The notes: generated from the letters alone by a model not told the origin. A DNA stretch of 64,000 bases from Ruminococcus sp. (GCA_013911065.1 JACERV010000007.1:62001-126000); one strand, 5' to 3'; shown: positions 34,674 to 45,429, counted from the first letter of the stretch. A program made the numbers and translations.

Positions 34674-35421
34674 AATATTCCAACCCCTTTTCCGTATCCG
34701 CCAATTCCTGCTCCAATTCTTCCATGCGCCGCTTTGCATGAATGCTGTTCTGCATCCTTAAACTTTCCAGTATCCCAGTTTTCAATGCCTTTTCCCTTTC
34801 CAAAAACTGCTTCAGCACAGGATTTTTCCCCCGGAGCAGGTATTTTCCATATTTTATTTCTGTTTCTGTCCAAATGTCTTCCGAGTACTGTCCGGAATCC
34901 TCTACTTCCGTGGGGATTCCTGTTTTTGTATTATGTATCCTTGTCCGGGGGGGCTTTACCTTCATCATAGGATAAAACTTCCCTTCATCAAAGACCATAT
35001 CCTCCTCTATAAACAAAAAACCTTCCTGTAAAAGAAAGGCCCTGACTTTTGCAATTTCAGACTGCGGCTGCAAAATACATTCTCTCAGGCTCACTGTCAC
35101 ATTCCAGTCTTTTTTCAAAATTTTTATAATGAGTGTGCCGCCCATCCCGGCAATAACTGCCGAATCAGCCTCCCCGGGGAAAAGCTCTGCAAATCCATTG
35201 GAAAGCCGCAGTTCAACCTTATCTGACAGCCCGCTTTCCAAAACATGTTCTTGGGCACGCATCAGCGGCCCTTCATTAATATCCATTGCAACAGCTTGAG
35301 GAATCCGTCCTTCTTCTATAAGGCATATGGGGATATAGGCATGGTCTGTGCCTATATCCGCCATTTTATATCCGGCGCTCACCATATTGGCGACTGCCTG
35401 CATTCTTTTTGTCAGTTCCAT
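34663..35421 (-). CDS. trmK: tRNA (adenine22-N1)-methyltransferase
   Basis: A 252-residue SAM-dependent enzyme forming m1A22 in tRNA. MADIGTDHAYIPI is the SAM-binding motif, with AMDINEGPL and VIAGMGGTLI following; the last 60 residues form the helical C-terminal extension. It sits 10 bp after rpoD, as in many Bacillota. Confidence 0.93.
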   Translation of the reverse strand: MELTKRMQAVANMVSAGYKMADIGTDHAYIPICLIEEGRIPQAVAMDINEGPLMRAQEHVLESGLSDKVELRLSNGFAELFPGEADSAVIAGMGGTLIIKILKKDWNVTVSLRECILQPQSEIAKVRAFLLQEGFLFIEEDMVFDEGKFYPMMKVKPPRTRIHNTKTGIPTEVEDSGQYSEDIWTETEIKYGKYLLRGKNPVLKQFLEREKALKTGILESLRMQNSIHAKRRMEELEQELADTEKGLEYYAL

Positions 35422-35431
35422 CTCACTCTAC

Positions 35432-36541
35432 CTAGTCCAGATAATCTCTCAGCTTACGGCTGCGGCTTGGGTGACGCAGTTTTCTGAGTGCCTTGGCTTC
35501 AATCTGCCGGATACGTTCACGGGTGACATCAAATTCCTTGCCAACCTCTTCCAGCGTTCTTGCCCTTCCGTCATTCATACCGAAACGCAGGCGCAGCACC
35601 TTCTGCTCTCTTTCTGTCAGCGTATCCAGCACCTCGTCAAGCTGTTCTTTCAGCAATGTCTGTGCTGCTGCTTCCGCCGGAACGGGTACATTATCGTCCT
35701 GTATAAAGTCCCCCAGATGGCTGTCTTCCTCTTCACCAATGGGAGTCTCCAAAGAAACCGGTTCCTGGGAAATCTTGAGAATTTCACGCACACGGTCTAC
35801 AGGCATGTCCAGCTCTTTCGCAATCTCCTCCGGCGTGGGTTCCCGTCCTAACTCCTGCAAAAGCTGTCTGGACACACGGATCAGCTTGTTAATCGTCTCT
35901 ACCATGTGCACCGGTATACGGATTGTTCTGGCCTGATCTGCAATGGCTCTTGTTATAGCCTGACGAATCCACCAGGTTGCATACGTACTGAACTTATATC
36001 CTTTGTGGTAATCAAACTTTTCCACCGCTTTAATCAGTCCCAGATTTCCCTCCTGAATCAGGTCCAGAAACAGCATTCCACGGCCTACATAACGCTTTGC
36101 AATACTTACCACAAGACGAAGGTTGGCTTCTGCCAGCTCCTTCTTCGCATCCTCATCACCATTTTCCATCCGCTGTGCCAGTTCAATCTCTCTTTCTGCA
36201 CTCAGAAGAGGAACCTTACCAATTTCTTTCAGGTACATACGCACTGGATCTTCGATACTGACTCCATCCGGCACAGTCAGATCAATATTCTCCATATCCA
36301 CTTCGTCTTCATCAGAAATAATGACTTCCACATCCACATCATCCTCATCACCGCTGATGCGAAGTACGTCTATATTATTTGACTCCAGATGGTCAAACAC
36401 CTTTTCCATCTGTTCTGCGTCTAATTCCATGTCATTGAAAAAGTCATTGATTTCCTGAAGCTCCAAAATACTCTTCTTTTTCTTTCCCAATGCAACAAGT
36501 TCTTTCAGCCTCTCGTCAAATTTCTGTATGTTTTCTTCCAT
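35432..36541 (-). CDS. rpoD: Primary sigma factor (sigma-A / RpoD)
   Basis: A 369-residue housekeeping sigma factor. Region 1.1 (about 1-80) is acidic; region 1.2 begins at [17 protein letters not shown]; region 2 has [19 protein letters not shown] and [17 protein letters not shown]; region 4 ends with [20 protein letters not shown]. It lies downstream of dnaG in the classic macromolecular-synthesis order. ATG 36541 with GGAAGG upstream is preferred over the track start at 36568. Confidence 0.97.
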   Translation of the reverse strand: MEENIQKFDERLKELVALGKKKKSILELQEINDFFNDMELDAEQMEKVFDHLESNNIDVLRISGDEDDVDVEVIISDEDEVDMENIDLTVPDGVSIEDPVRMYLKEIGKVPLLSAEREIELAQRMENGDEDAKKELAEANLRLVVSIAKRYVGRGMLFLDLIQEGNLGLIKAVEKFDYHKGYKFSTYATWWIRQAITRAIADQARTIRIPVHMVETINKLIRVSRQLLQELGREPTPEEIAKELDMPVDRVREILKISQEPVSLETPIGEEEDSHLGDFIQDDNVPVPAEAAAQTLLKEQLDEVLDTLTEREQKVLRLRFGMNDGRARTLEEVGKEFDVTRERIRQIEAKALRKLRHPSRSRKLRDYLD

Positions 36542-36598
36542 GTGTCCATCCTTCCTTTGCCTGCACACAGTACAGGGCTATCTTGTTTTATTTTATCC

Positions 36599-38374
36599 TT
36601 ATTCAATAGAAATATGCAGGTTCTTTATATCATCCAGCATACGCTTCTCTCCCATCAGTCTTTGCAGGCCCCCAAAATCAGTAGGTTCCAGATGCATCAT
36701 TTGGTAATCAATGCTGTTTGCCTTGACACGGAATATCGTTTCCTTCAAAGCCTGTTCCTGTTCCTCTTTCGTAGAAAGCTCTTTGATTTTTGTATGGAAT
36801 AAAGAAGCGGCTTCCCGGTGTTCTTCCTCTTCTGTAAAATGATTCAGTATCTTCGCCGGATTCAGTTCTCCTGAAGCATACTGTCCGTAAAGCAGTTCAG
36901 CCACGGTTTTGTACAGTTCTTTTGTAAAATCCTCAGGACTAATGTACTTTTGTATAAGGCCCAGAAGTCTCTCCTCTTCAATCATCCACGTCAGCAGAAC
37001 CTTCTGAGATACAAGAATCCCATCCTCTTTTGGCTTCTCCCTGCCTGCTGCCGTTTTAGGGCGTGCAGCTGGTTTTGCCATTCCTTCACTGATTGCAGTT
37101 TTTATTACTAATTTTTTGAGGCTCTCCTCACTGACCCGGTATTCCTTTGCTGCTGCTTCAATATAGTTGTTTCTCTCCAATTCGTCCTCAAACCCGGTAA
37201 GTCTTCTGGCGGTTTCCTGAAAAAAGGCAGTCTTTCCCTCAGGAGAGTCCATATCATAATCCTTGGAAAGAATCTCAAGGCTAAAAAGAAATCCATTTCT
37301 TGCCTTTCCGATTCTCTTTTCAAATTCTTCCGCCCCCAGATTCTGTATAAACTCATCTGGATCCTTATAAGGGTCCATACGAATCACCTTTGCAGAAATT
37401 CCGGCCTCTTTGAGAATTGGAACTGCTCTGAGCGCAGCCCGCGTTCCCGCATCATCACTGTCGTAAGTCAAATACACCTCCTGTACATAACGTTTCATCA
37501 GAGAAGCATGTCCCGCTGTCAGTGCCGTTCCCAGAGATGCGACTGCATTGGTAAAGCCGGCCTGATGCAGTGATATCACATCCATATAACCTTCGCACAG
37601 TAAAAAATAAGGCTTCCGCGAAGTACGTGCCCGGTTTAAACCATACAAATTACGGCTTTTATCAAAAACAGCAGTTTCCGGGGAGTTCAGGTATTTTGGT
37701 TTCCCGTCCCCCATGACACGCCCTCCGAAGCCAATGACCCGGTTATTCACATCCATAATCGGAAACATTACCCTGTTCCAGAACTTATCATAGATACCGT
37801 TCTTTTCATCTGTATTTACGAGACCTGCCTGACGTATTAAATCTTCGCTGTAGCCTTTGTTTCTCAGATATTGGAACAAATCATTATTGTATTTGTTGGA
37901 ATATCCGACTCCGAAAGCTTTTATCATGTCATCAGAAAGTTTTCGATTTTTTAGATATGTATATGCAGCCTTTCCCTGCTCTGATTTGAGCTGTACATAA
38001 AAGTACTGGGCGGCAGCCTTATTGATTTCTAAAAGTACGCTGCGTAAGTCTGCTTTTTCCTTTGCCTCCTTTGAATACTCCATCTCAGGAAGATCCACTC
38101 CCGCTCTGTCGGCAAGAACCTTTACAGCTTCCACAAAAGAAAAGTTTTCATACTCCATCAAAAATGTAAATACATTGCCCCCTGCACCGCAGCCGAAGCA
38201 ATAGTACATTTGCTTGCCTCTGCTCACAGAAAAGGAAGGGGACTTTTCATTATGAAACGGGCAGAGTCCAAAATGGGAGCTGCCCTTCTTTTGCAGCCTC
38301 ACATAGCCGGAAATCACATCTACAATGTCACTTTTTGCTCTTACTTCTTCTATCAGTTCCTCTGGGTAATACAT
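36599..38374 (-). CDS. dnaG: DNA primase
   Basis: A 591-residue primase. The N-terminal CHC2 zinc finger has CPFHNEKSPSFSVS and YYCFGCGAGG (about 36-65); the catalytic core has FGGRVMGDGKPKYLNS and the Toprim motifs LLCEGYMDVI and TYDSDDAG; the C-terminal 130 residues form the helicase-binding domain. ATG 38374 (MYYPEELIEE) after GTGGAGG is preferred over the track start four codons earlier. Confidence 0.97.
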   Translation of the reverse strand: MYYPEELIEEVRAKSDIVDVISGYVRLQKKGSSHFGLCPFHNEKSPSFSVSRGKQMYYCFGCGAGGNVFTFLMEYENFSFVEAVKVLADRAGVDLPEMEYSKEAKEKADLRSVLLEINKAAAQYFYVQLKSEQGKAAYTYLKNRKLSDDMIKAFGVGYSNKYNNDLFQYLRNKGYSEDLIRQAGLVNTDEKNGIYDKFWNRVMFPIMDVNNRVIGFGGRVMGDGKPKYLNSPETAVFDKSRNLYGLNRARTSRKPYFLLCEGYMDVISLHQAGFTNAVASLGTALTAGHASLMKRYVQEVYLTYDSDDAGTRAALRAVPILKEAGISAKVIRMDPYKDPDEFIQNLGAEEFEKRIGKARNGFLFSLEILSKDYDMDSPEGKTAFFQETARRLTGFEDELERNNYIEAAAKEYRVSEESLKKLVIKTAISEGMAKPAARPKTAAGREKPKEDGILVSQKVLLTWMIEEERLLGLIQKYISPEDFTKELYKTVAELLYGQYASGELNPAKILNHFTEEEEHREAASLFHTKIKELSTKEEQEQALKETIFRVKANSIDYQMMHLEPTDFGGLQRLMGEKRMLDDIKNLHISIE

Positions 38375-38447
38375 ATAAGCCTCCACATATTAATGCCACA
38401 CTATATATATTCGACAAAACATTCTAATTTCCTTTAAATAAAGTAAT

Positions 38448-39449
38448 TTAATTTTTCCACGCTTCCGGAACGAAAAATTCTTCATACTTTTTAACAGCAT
38501 AGTTGTCCGTCATACCCGCTATATAATCGCAGACTGCCTGCTCCTTGCAAGTTCCCATTTTATCCATGGAATCCAGATACTGCCCGGGAAGCTGTCCCAA
38601 ATGCCTGATATAATACTCATATAATTGCTCAATTAAATGGACGGCTTTATCTTCTTCCCCTTTTGCACCGGGGTTCATGTACACATTTTCAAACATAAAT
38701 TTCCGAAGCCCTATCATAGCATCACGGACTTCATCAGACATAATAATAGCAGATCTGTCCATACTGTGTGTAATGACATCATGGACCATTGTATTTAAAC
38801 GTTCTCTGCTGGAGCTTCCCAGGACCTTGCGGTATTGGGGTGGAATATCTTTCTCCACAAGGATGCCTCCCCGGATTGCATCATCAATATCATGATTGAT
38901 ATACGCAATCTTATCTGAAAGCCTCAGTACCTGTCCTTCCAGCGTATTGGGATTGCCCGATGTCTGATGGTTCAGTATACCATCACGCACCTCCCATGTG
39001 AGGTTAAGTCCCATTCCCTGCTTCTCTATACATTCAACAACCCGTATGCTCTGCTCATTGTGGGAAAAACGATATACTCTGTTCAGCGCACGTTCTCCCG
39101 CATGTCCAAAAGGTGTATGCCCCAGGTCGTGTCCCAGAGCAATGGCTTCTACTAAATCTTCATTCAGCCTGAGAGCTTTCGCGATAGTCCTCGCATTCTG
39201 CGAGACCTCCAGGGTGTGGGTAAGCCTTGTTCTGTAATGGTCCCCCTTAGGCAGTAAAAACACCTGGGTTTTTTGCTTGAGGCGCCGGAAAGCCTTACAG
39301 TGTAAAATACGGTCCCTGTCCCGCTGAAATACGGGGCGTATATCACACTGTGCTTCTGTTCTTTCTCTGCCTTTTGAATTCCTGCTGAACGTGGCATGGG
39401 GACTTAAATATTCCAATTCCCGCTCTTCAAGCTGTTCCCTGATTGTCAT
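38448..39449 (-). CDS. dgt: dGTPase-like deoxynucleotide triphosphohydrolase
   Basis: A 333-residue HD-superfamily phosphohydrolase. The metal site is seen in RLTHTLEVSQNARTIA and IALGHDLGHTPFGHAGERAL; FRRLKQKTQVF is typical of the family. It removes triphosphate from dNTPs. It lies upstream of dnaG and rpoD, its usual Bacillota context. GAGGGAG precedes the ATG. Confidence 0.94.
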   Translation of the reverse strand: MTIREQLEERELEYLSPHATFSRNSKGRERTEAQCDIRPVFQRDRDRILHCKAFRRLKQKTQVFLLPKGDHYRTRLTHTLEVSQNARTIAKALRLNEDLVEAIALGHDLGHTPFGHAGERALNRVYRFSHNEQSIRVVECIEKQGMGLNLTWEVRDGILNHQTSGNPNTLEGQVLRLSDKIAYINHDIDDAIRGGILVEKDIPPQYRKVLGSSSRERLNTMVHDVITHSMDRSAIIMSDEVRDAMIGLRKFMFENVYMNPGAKGEEDKAVHLIEQLYEYYIRHLGQLPGQYLDSMDKMGTCKEQAVCDYIAGMTDNYAVKKYEEFFVPEAWKN

Positions 39450-39524
39450 AAGCTCTCCCTCAAAATGAATCCTAATATATACGATAAATGCATCCTGATA
39501 TATATTATATTCTGTGTCCCCGGG

Positions 39525-41111
39525 CTATTTCCTTTTTATTGTACTCCTGTGTGCCTTTTCACTGCCTGCTGCCTTCCCGTCAATATGTTCTTCAATTGCC
39601 TGCACAACAGATTGAATCACTTTAATACGTGCATAATATTTATCATTGCCCTCCACGACAATCCATGGAGCATATTCCGTTGAAGTCCGGATCAACATTT
39701 CATCCACAGCTTCCTTATATTGATCCCATTTTTCTCTGTTCCTCCAGTCCTCCTCCGTAATCTTCCATTGTTTTTCCGGATTTTCCTGACGCGCGGTGAA
39801 ACGCCGTTCTTGTTCCTCCTGGTCTATCTGCATCCAAAATTTCAGCACAACAGCGCCTTCATCTGAAAGGTCCTTTTCCATATCATTGATTTCCTTGTAT
39901 GCCCTCTGCCATTCCTGTTTTGTACAAAATCCTTCAATGCGCTCTACCATCACACGCCCGTACCACGTTCTATCAAATATGGCAATATGTCCGTCCTTGG
40001 GCATTGCCCGCCAAAACCGCCAGAGATAGTGGTGGGCCTTTTCAATATCATTGGGTGATGCGGTGGGATTCACAACAAAACCCCGGGGATCCATCTTCTC
40101 TGTCAGCCGCTTAATTGCACCGCCTTTTCCCCCGGCGTCCCATCCCTCAAAACAAAGTACTACCGGAATCCGTCTTCTATAAACTTCACCATGCAGCACT
40201 TTTATTCTTTTTTGCAGCTTCTTTAATTGTTCCTCATATTCTTCCCTGCTCAGACTCAAAGTCAGATCCATCTTGTCAAGTACAGACTCCTGCAGTCCTT
40301 CCCCTGTCGTTTCCTGCTTATTCGGCTCCAAAACAGAGGATTCCTCCGATGACATCTCTGCAATCGCTTCCGCAGCTTTCTCCTTTGCCTTCTCTTTTTT
40401 TAACTGCTCCAGCCGTTCTTCCAATGCCTTGATTACAACTGTGTAAACCTTAACAGTAGCAAAACGGCGGTCCATAGCCGGAATAATGGTCCACGGTGCA
40501 TAATCTGTATCCGTTATCTGCAGCATTTCTTCCATCATCTGAGCATATTCCTCGTATCTGGCATTGCGCTCCAAATCACCCTTTGTAACACGCCATGCAG
40601 TTTCTTTTGAACATTTTAATTTTTCGAACCTCTTTTTCTGCTCTTTCTGGTCAATATCAAGCAGAAGCTTTATCATAACACATCCATCATCCGTCAACTG
40701 CTTCTCAAAAGAACAGATGGATTGGTAAGCTTCTGTTATTTCTTTTTTTCTGGTTTTCTTGTCGAAGCGGTCAATCAGCACCCGTCTGTACCAGCTTCCG
40801 TCAAAAACCGCAATTCTGCCCCGCTCCGGAGTTTTATTCCAAAACCGCCATAAAAAAGGATGCATCTGTTCTTCTTCTGTTTCTCCCTTGACAGCATGTA
40901 CCTGGAATCCTCTGGGATCCAGACTTTGAATAACCTTTCCTATCTGTAATCCCTTTCCCGATGCCCCAAAGCCCTCAAATACAATAATTACCGGTATATT
41001 CTGTGACTTACACTGCCGCTGCAATTCTCCGAGCCTTGCTTTGAGTCCCGGCATTTTTGCCTTATACTCCGTCTTATCCATTGATTTTGTAAGATCGACC
41101 TTCTCTAACAT
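39525..41111 (-). CDS. pap: Polyphosphate:AMP phosphotransferase, tandem PPK2 domains
   Basis: A 528-residue cytoplasmic enzyme made of two PPK2-type P-loop domains (about 1-245 and 275-528) joined by a charged linker. The second has the full motifs GWDAGGKGGAIKRLTEKMDPRG and FDRTWYGRVMVERI. The first deviates at key positions: GFGASGKG for GWDAGGKG and FDGSWYRR for FDRSWYNR, so it may be structural. Two-domain PPK2 proteins of this length (class II) phosphorylate AMP to ADP with polyphosphate. GGAGGAG lies before the ATG. Its neighbours give no further clue. Confidence 0.88.
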   Translation of the reverse strand: MLEKVDLTKSMDKTEYKAKMPGLKARLGELQRQCKSQNIPVIIVFEGFGASGKGLQIGKVIQSLDPRGFQVHAVKGETEEEQMHPFLWRFWNKTPERGRIAVFDGSWYRRVLIDRFDKKTRKKEITEAYQSICSFEKQLTDDGCVMIKLLLDIDQKEQKKRFEKLKCSKETAWRVTKGDLERNARYEEYAQMMEEMLQITDTDYAPWTIIPAMDRRFATVKVYTVVIKALEERLEQLKKEKAKEKAAEAIAEMSSEESSVLEPNKQETTGEGLQESVLDKMDLTLSLSREEYEEQLKKLQKRIKVLHGEVYRRRIPVVLCFEGWDAGGKGGAIKRLTEKMDPRGFVVNPTASPNDIEKAHHYLWRFWRAMPKDGHIAIFDRTWYGRVMVERIEGFCTKQEWQRAYKEINDMEKDLSDEGAVVLKFWMQIDQEEQERRFTARQENPEKQWKITEEDWRNREKWDQYKEAVDEMLIRTSTEYAPWIVVEGNDKYYARIKVIQSVVQAIEEHIDGKAAGSEKAHRSTIKRK

Positions 41112-41217
41112 ACTCTCTCCTCCCGACCTCGCACTGCTTTTAATATTTACATCTTTACATCTTTCAATACATAATCCGCACTTATTCTCTCGTTATATAC
41201 ATTTTAACAGGATATTT

Positions 41218-44200
41218 TCATTTTTGCACAAAAAATGGAAACTTTTCTAAAAATTTGTCCAATGCCCCTTCCTCCTGACTGTTTCCAATTCCATAAATAT
41301 TTATGTATTCCTTTACTTTCTGTACATCTTCATAGGAAAAACGCCATACCTTATCCGGTGCCTTCTCTTCACTCCACATAGATGAGATAAGCGACCTATA
41401 ACTGGGATTTTGATACCACTTGGAATCTACATTTAATCCACCGTTTTGATTCAAACTTTCCTTTTCAGCGCTGTCTATGTCCTCCGTTTCTATACCCGCA
41501 TTTTTTTCATAATTTTCTTTATTAATGAAACGGACATACTTTGCAGGCTCCGGTTTTATAATTTCTCCATCCTCAACTACATGCACAGTAGCCTGGAATA
41601 AAGTTTCTTTCCCTTCGCCCTCTGGACCCATGCTGTCCTGTACCACGTAAGTGAGTACGATATATCCTGACTCCTTGAACGCTGTGAACTCCCCGGGATG
41701 GAAGTCTGTCAGCTTCACCTTCTGCAGGATACTTCCCGGATACAATACGTCATCTTCCTGATCTTCTACTTTTAACCTGCCGCTCTCCAAAGCATTTTTT
41801 ACAAGTACCTCCTCCGTAATAACACCATTTTGCGCCTCCTCCAAAGTAAAGTACCAGTCTGCCGCTTCTATAACAGGGAACTCATTATACTTTATTTTTA
41901 CTTCCCACTCTAATGTGGTTTCAGTGCCTGCACTATCCGTAACTGCATACGTAATTTTATGCACGGCGGGAGACTCTTCTTTATCTAACTGCAGGAACCA
42001 GGTATCCAATTTGTATTCTTCCGGCATATCCTTTTCCCAGACATCAACGGTCCCCTTTCTTTTCCCACCGTCCAGACGTCTGCCGTCAGCATATTTTATA
42101 CGGATGATACGAATATTTTTGGTGCTATCGCCATCCTCTTTATCAAAAGCCTTTATATTAGACAAAAGCATCTCTTTTGTAACTTCTGTACCTTCATAAA
42201 ATTCCAAATTATCATCTGCCGAGATCTTGGGCGCTTCATCCCATATACTGTACAGCTCTGCCTCAGGAATGGCAGATTCACTGGCAGTATTCTTTTGCTG
42301 TTCTTTCGCTGTCTGATATAATTCTTCAAAAGTTATTTTGTTTTCCCGATTTTCCGGGTATCTTACATCTTCTATATTTGTTTTCCACTTATTGTTTCCC
42401 CACCCGGCAAAAGCGTATCCTCTTCTTGAAAAATTAGTATAGCCTGTATTTTTCTTTATTTGGTATCCATTATTTTCCCTGCATTGCTTTAGGGTTACAT
42501 ATTCTGTTCTGGGATGTCCTGAATCCGAATCATTTCCTATATAGGCTACCTTTATTTCCGTTTTCCAGACTGCATAAAGAGTTATTGCCTTATTATTAGC
42601 AGCATGAATTGTATCCCCAGGCTGATACTTTGCTTCCTTCGCATCTGGGTTCACAGCCCATCCTTTGAACTCTATAGAACCAAAAGATGGTATTTGGCCA
42701 GATATCCTTGCACTTTCAAACCAAAACTTATTTGAATCTTTGGGGACCTGAATCGTATCATCGTCATAGTTCTTTTTATAATATATGGGATAATCCCGGC
42801 TGATTACAACATCCGTATCCGCTGTACCCCCTCCTTCCGACTGGTAATCTCCAGGGCGCAGCAAATAAGGGGGATTGGGTGTTAACGCAAACTTCTGATA
42901 AATCTCACTGCCTTTTGCGCCCTTATAAGCTGCCCTTACGCACGTACGTCCTAATATGTAACTGGAGGGAGTTATAAAAGCTGCTTCCCTGCCAGATGTG
43001 AGAGGACCAGTCACTGTAACAATATTACCGGTTTCCGGCAGATAAATATCGTTACTGCCGTCAATCCATGCCCCTCCGCTCATATTCATTATACCGCCTT
43101 GATATATACCTCTTCCCAACCTGCTGCTGTTTCTGGAAATACCTCCTCCAGTAACACTTAATGTACCTAAATTGTAAATACCGCCTCCAAAAACTGCGCG
43201 ATTGGAATAAACCTCCCCTCCTGATAAGGTAAGAATTCCCGAATTGTATATTCCTCCTCCATTCTGTTCGGTTTTATTAGAATGTATGGCTCCTCCTGAT
43301 ATGGTGAATGATCTTGACGTGCGGATACCGCCGGCCCGGTTTTCATAAACCACTCCTCCTGATAAGGTAGTAGCTGTCTCGGTAACGATTCCTATTTCAT
43401 TTTTAAAGATATGAAAATCATTAGAAAGGATTAGTGTTCCGGACGGGGCCGCAGACCTTACTCCTGCCGAATTGTTTGAATAAATTTCTCCCCCGGAAAT
43501 ATTGGTTGTGCATACTCCATTTGCTGCATATGCTGTCACGCCGTCCACGGCGTTGCTGTAAATGGAACCGCCTGTAATGGTAATTGCGGTGTTACTAACC
43601 GCACCCTGTGCCTCTATTCCTACGTAGCCGTTATGGTGCACCTCACCGCCTGACATATAGACGGTGCGTCCTCTCACTCCTGTAATGGAATTACTATGAA
43701 TATCTCCGCCATATACATTTACCGTGCCACCCCATGTCGTTATTCCTGCATGGCGGTTACTGTAAATCATAACGTCATCGTATACGTTCGTAGTCCCCCA
43801 TCCATTCCATATACCATTTGCTATGCCATTTCTCAGCCGCACTCCGCTTTTTAAATTCATGGTTATTTTACAGGAAGAAGCAAGAATCCCTGAAGAACAT
43901 TTTCCGTTTCCGTCAATGGTAAGGGTATAGCCATCTATGCCCGATAGAGTCCACGTGCCAGTCTTATCTTCAGGTGTGCTCTGAGGAGCCGCAATGATTC
44001 CTGCCGGTTCTTCCCCCAGATTGGAATTAGCAGTTACAATAACATTTTGCTCTTCCGGATATATGGTGAAGGATTTTGTTGTGACGTTATGTCCCGCGAT
44101 ACAATTTCGGATCACATACATGGTACCCCCATCCGGCACAGCAGAAAAAGCCCCGTCAAATGTAGTATAATAGGTGCTTCCCACCCGGGCCACAGCATCC

Positions 44201-45429
44201 GTCTGCAAAGAATTGGAAGTAGGCCCCGGAGCCGGTAAACCGGCAGGAACAACTACAACCTGAAACGCATACATTGCTTTCGAAAAGCGCGCAGTTCCCG
44301 CTGTCTGTCCGTTCTTAGCCCACCCAAGCCATCCATAGCCTTCACAATATGCCCTGTAATACAAGTCATAACCTGCTGTGTTTGCTCCTGTTAATTTTGC
44401 ACGGAATGCTTCCAGCCGTAAGCCCTGCCCTGTTGTACCTGATGTCCCGCCGTCATTCGCCCAGTTCATCCAGCCTTTCCCCTGTACATATGCCTGGTAA
44501 GTAATTCCAATGCCATTGCCACCTGTTACTTTTATCTGCAATGCTTCAATACGTTTTCTCTCACCTGAGGAGCCTGCTTCTACACCACCGCTCACCCAGT
44601 CCTTCCAGCCATGAGCCTGACAGTAGGGTTTGTAAACAGCCTGGACCTCTGCTGCAGCCATCGTCATGATTCCAGGTATGTTTTTCCCATACTCTTCCTG
44701 GGCATCTTCTGTGACTTCTTCCTCTTTTATACTCCCTTTCTCGTTTGTAGTTTCTTTCTTTTCTGTATTTTTTCCTGCTACAATTTCAAATCCATAAAGA
44801 TTATAAATATATTTTTTCACTTCTTCTGATGCCCTTGTCCTATCCTCTTCGTTTGAGGCGCCTTCTATCCCGTCCAGCAAGCTCAGAAGTTCCTTCACAT
44901 CAAACTCTGCCATGGTTTGCAGGTATTCTACATAAGACTGAAATCCCTTGTCAGGATTATCTTCTTCCCATACCCGAAACTGGTCTTCCGCTTGTTCTTT
45001 TTCCGTCACGTTCTTCTCGCTATGCCACAACACCAGCATCTCGTAACATTTTAAGGCTTCATCCAGTTCTTCCGCTGTATTCCATTCTTCCTTGCCATTT
45101 ATACTAGCTGAGAGCAGGGTATATTTATAAAATAAAGTGAATTTAAATTGATTGTCCTGTCCAATCTTATCGTAAAAATCCTTTTGCACCCCTTTCTCTA
45201 AATTTTGAAGTGCTTTCACCGTTCCTTTTTCCTTGTACAGCATTTCTATAACTGTCTCGAACGTGCAGACTGTATCTGCAAACAGCTCTTCCAAACTCAT
45301 CTCAACCTGATTTTCCTGCTCTGCACAAATCTTATCCTGCTCCTCCTCTGCCTTACTCTCCACAGGGACACAGACAGCCAAAAATAACGATGCTGTCAAT
45401 AGTACAAATGCTCTTTTACACCTTTTCAT
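41218..45429 (-). CDS. Large secreted protein with ChW repeats, beta-helix and InlB-like domains
   Basis: A 1403-residue surface or secreted protein. The order is: signal peptide (1 to about 28, MKRCKRAFVLLTASLFLAV); a helical acidic region to about 255; three ChW (clostridial hydrophobic, Trp) repeats at about 262-400, with cores like GWKDWVSGG, GWMNWANDGG and GWLGWAKNG; a parallel beta-helix at about 450-830 built of repeats such as SGGEIYSNNSAGV; an InlB/Flg_new-like region (about 880-1020, ITLYAVW, YAFAGWG); and Ig or cadherin-like domains. There is no LPXTG or C-terminal anchor. The track start is 46 codons too early and lies in the promoter; ATG 45429 follows AGGAGG. Role unknown; carbohydrate or host binding is a guess. 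Confidence 0.88.
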   Translation of the reverse strand: MKRCKRAFVLLTASLFLAVCVPVESKAEEEQDKICAEQENQVEMSLEELFADTVCTFETVIEMLYKEKGTVKALQNLEKGVQKDFYDKIGQDNQFKFTLFYKYTLLSASINGKEEWNTAEELDEALKCYEMLVLWHSEKNVTEKEQAEDQFRVWEEDNPDKGFQSYVEYLQTMAEFDVKELLSLLDGIEGASNEEDRTRASEEVKKYIYNLYGFEIVAGKNTEKKETTNEKGSIKEEEVTEDAQEEYGKNIPGIMTMAAAEVQAVYKPYCQAHGWKDWVSGGVEAGSSGERKRIEALQIKVTGGNGIGITYQAYVQGKGWMNWANDGGTSGTTGQGLRLEAFRAKLTGANTAGYDLYYRAYCEGYGWLGWAKNGQTAGTARFSKAMYAFQVVVVPAGLPAPGPTSNSLQTDAVARVGSTYYTTFDGAFSAVPDGGTMYVIRNCIAGHNVTTKSFTIYPEEQNVIVTANSNLGEEPAGIIAAPQSTPEDKTGTWTLSGIDGYTLTIDGNGKCSSGILASSCKITMNLKSGVRLRNGIANGIWNGWGTTNVYDDVMIYSNRHAGITTWGGTVNVYGGDIHSNSITGVRGRTVYMSGGEVHHNGYVGIEAQGAVSNTAITITGGSIYSNAVDGVTAYAANGVCTTNISGGEIYSNNSAGVRSAAPSGTLILSNDFHIFKNEIGIVTETATTLSGGVVYENRAGGIRTSRSFTISGGAIHSNKTEQNGGGIYNSGILTLSGGEVYSNRAVFGGGIYNLGTLSVTGGGISRNSSRLGRGIYQGGIMNMSGGAWIDGSNDIYLPETGNIVTVTGPLTSGREAAFITPSSYILGRTCVRAAYKGAKGSEIYQKFALTPNPPYLLRPGDYQSEGGGTADTDVVISRDYPIYYKKNYDDDTIQVPKDSNKFWFESARISGQIPSFGSIEFKGWAVNPDAKEAKYQPGDTIHAANNKAITLYAVWKTEIKVAYIGNDSDSGHPRTEYVTLKQCRENNGYQIKKNTGYTNFSRRGYAFAGWGNNKWKTNIEDVRYPENRENKITFEELYQTAKEQQKNTASESAIPEAELYSIWDEAPKISADDNLEFYEGTEVTKEMLLSNIKAFDKEDGDSTKNIRIIRIKYADGRRLDGGKRKGTVDVWEKDMPEEYKLDTWFLQLDKEESPAVHKITYAVTDSAGTETTLEWEVKIKYNEFPVIEAADWYFTLEEAQNGVITEEVLVKNALESGRLKVEDQEDDVLYPGSILQKVKLTDFHPGEFTAFKESGYIVLTYVVQDSMGPEGEGKETLFQATVHVVEDGEIIKPEPAKYVRFINKENYEKNAGIETEDIDSAEKESLNQNGGLNVDSKWYQNPSYRSLISSMWSEEKAPDKVWRFSYEDVQKVKEYINIYGIGNSQEEGALDKFLEKFPFFVQK

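Noticed and set aside
43000-44000. CRISPR-like or short tandem repeats
   Set aside because: The periodic similarity is degenerate coding sequence for beta-helix rungs in the ChW protein, not identical repeats with spacers.
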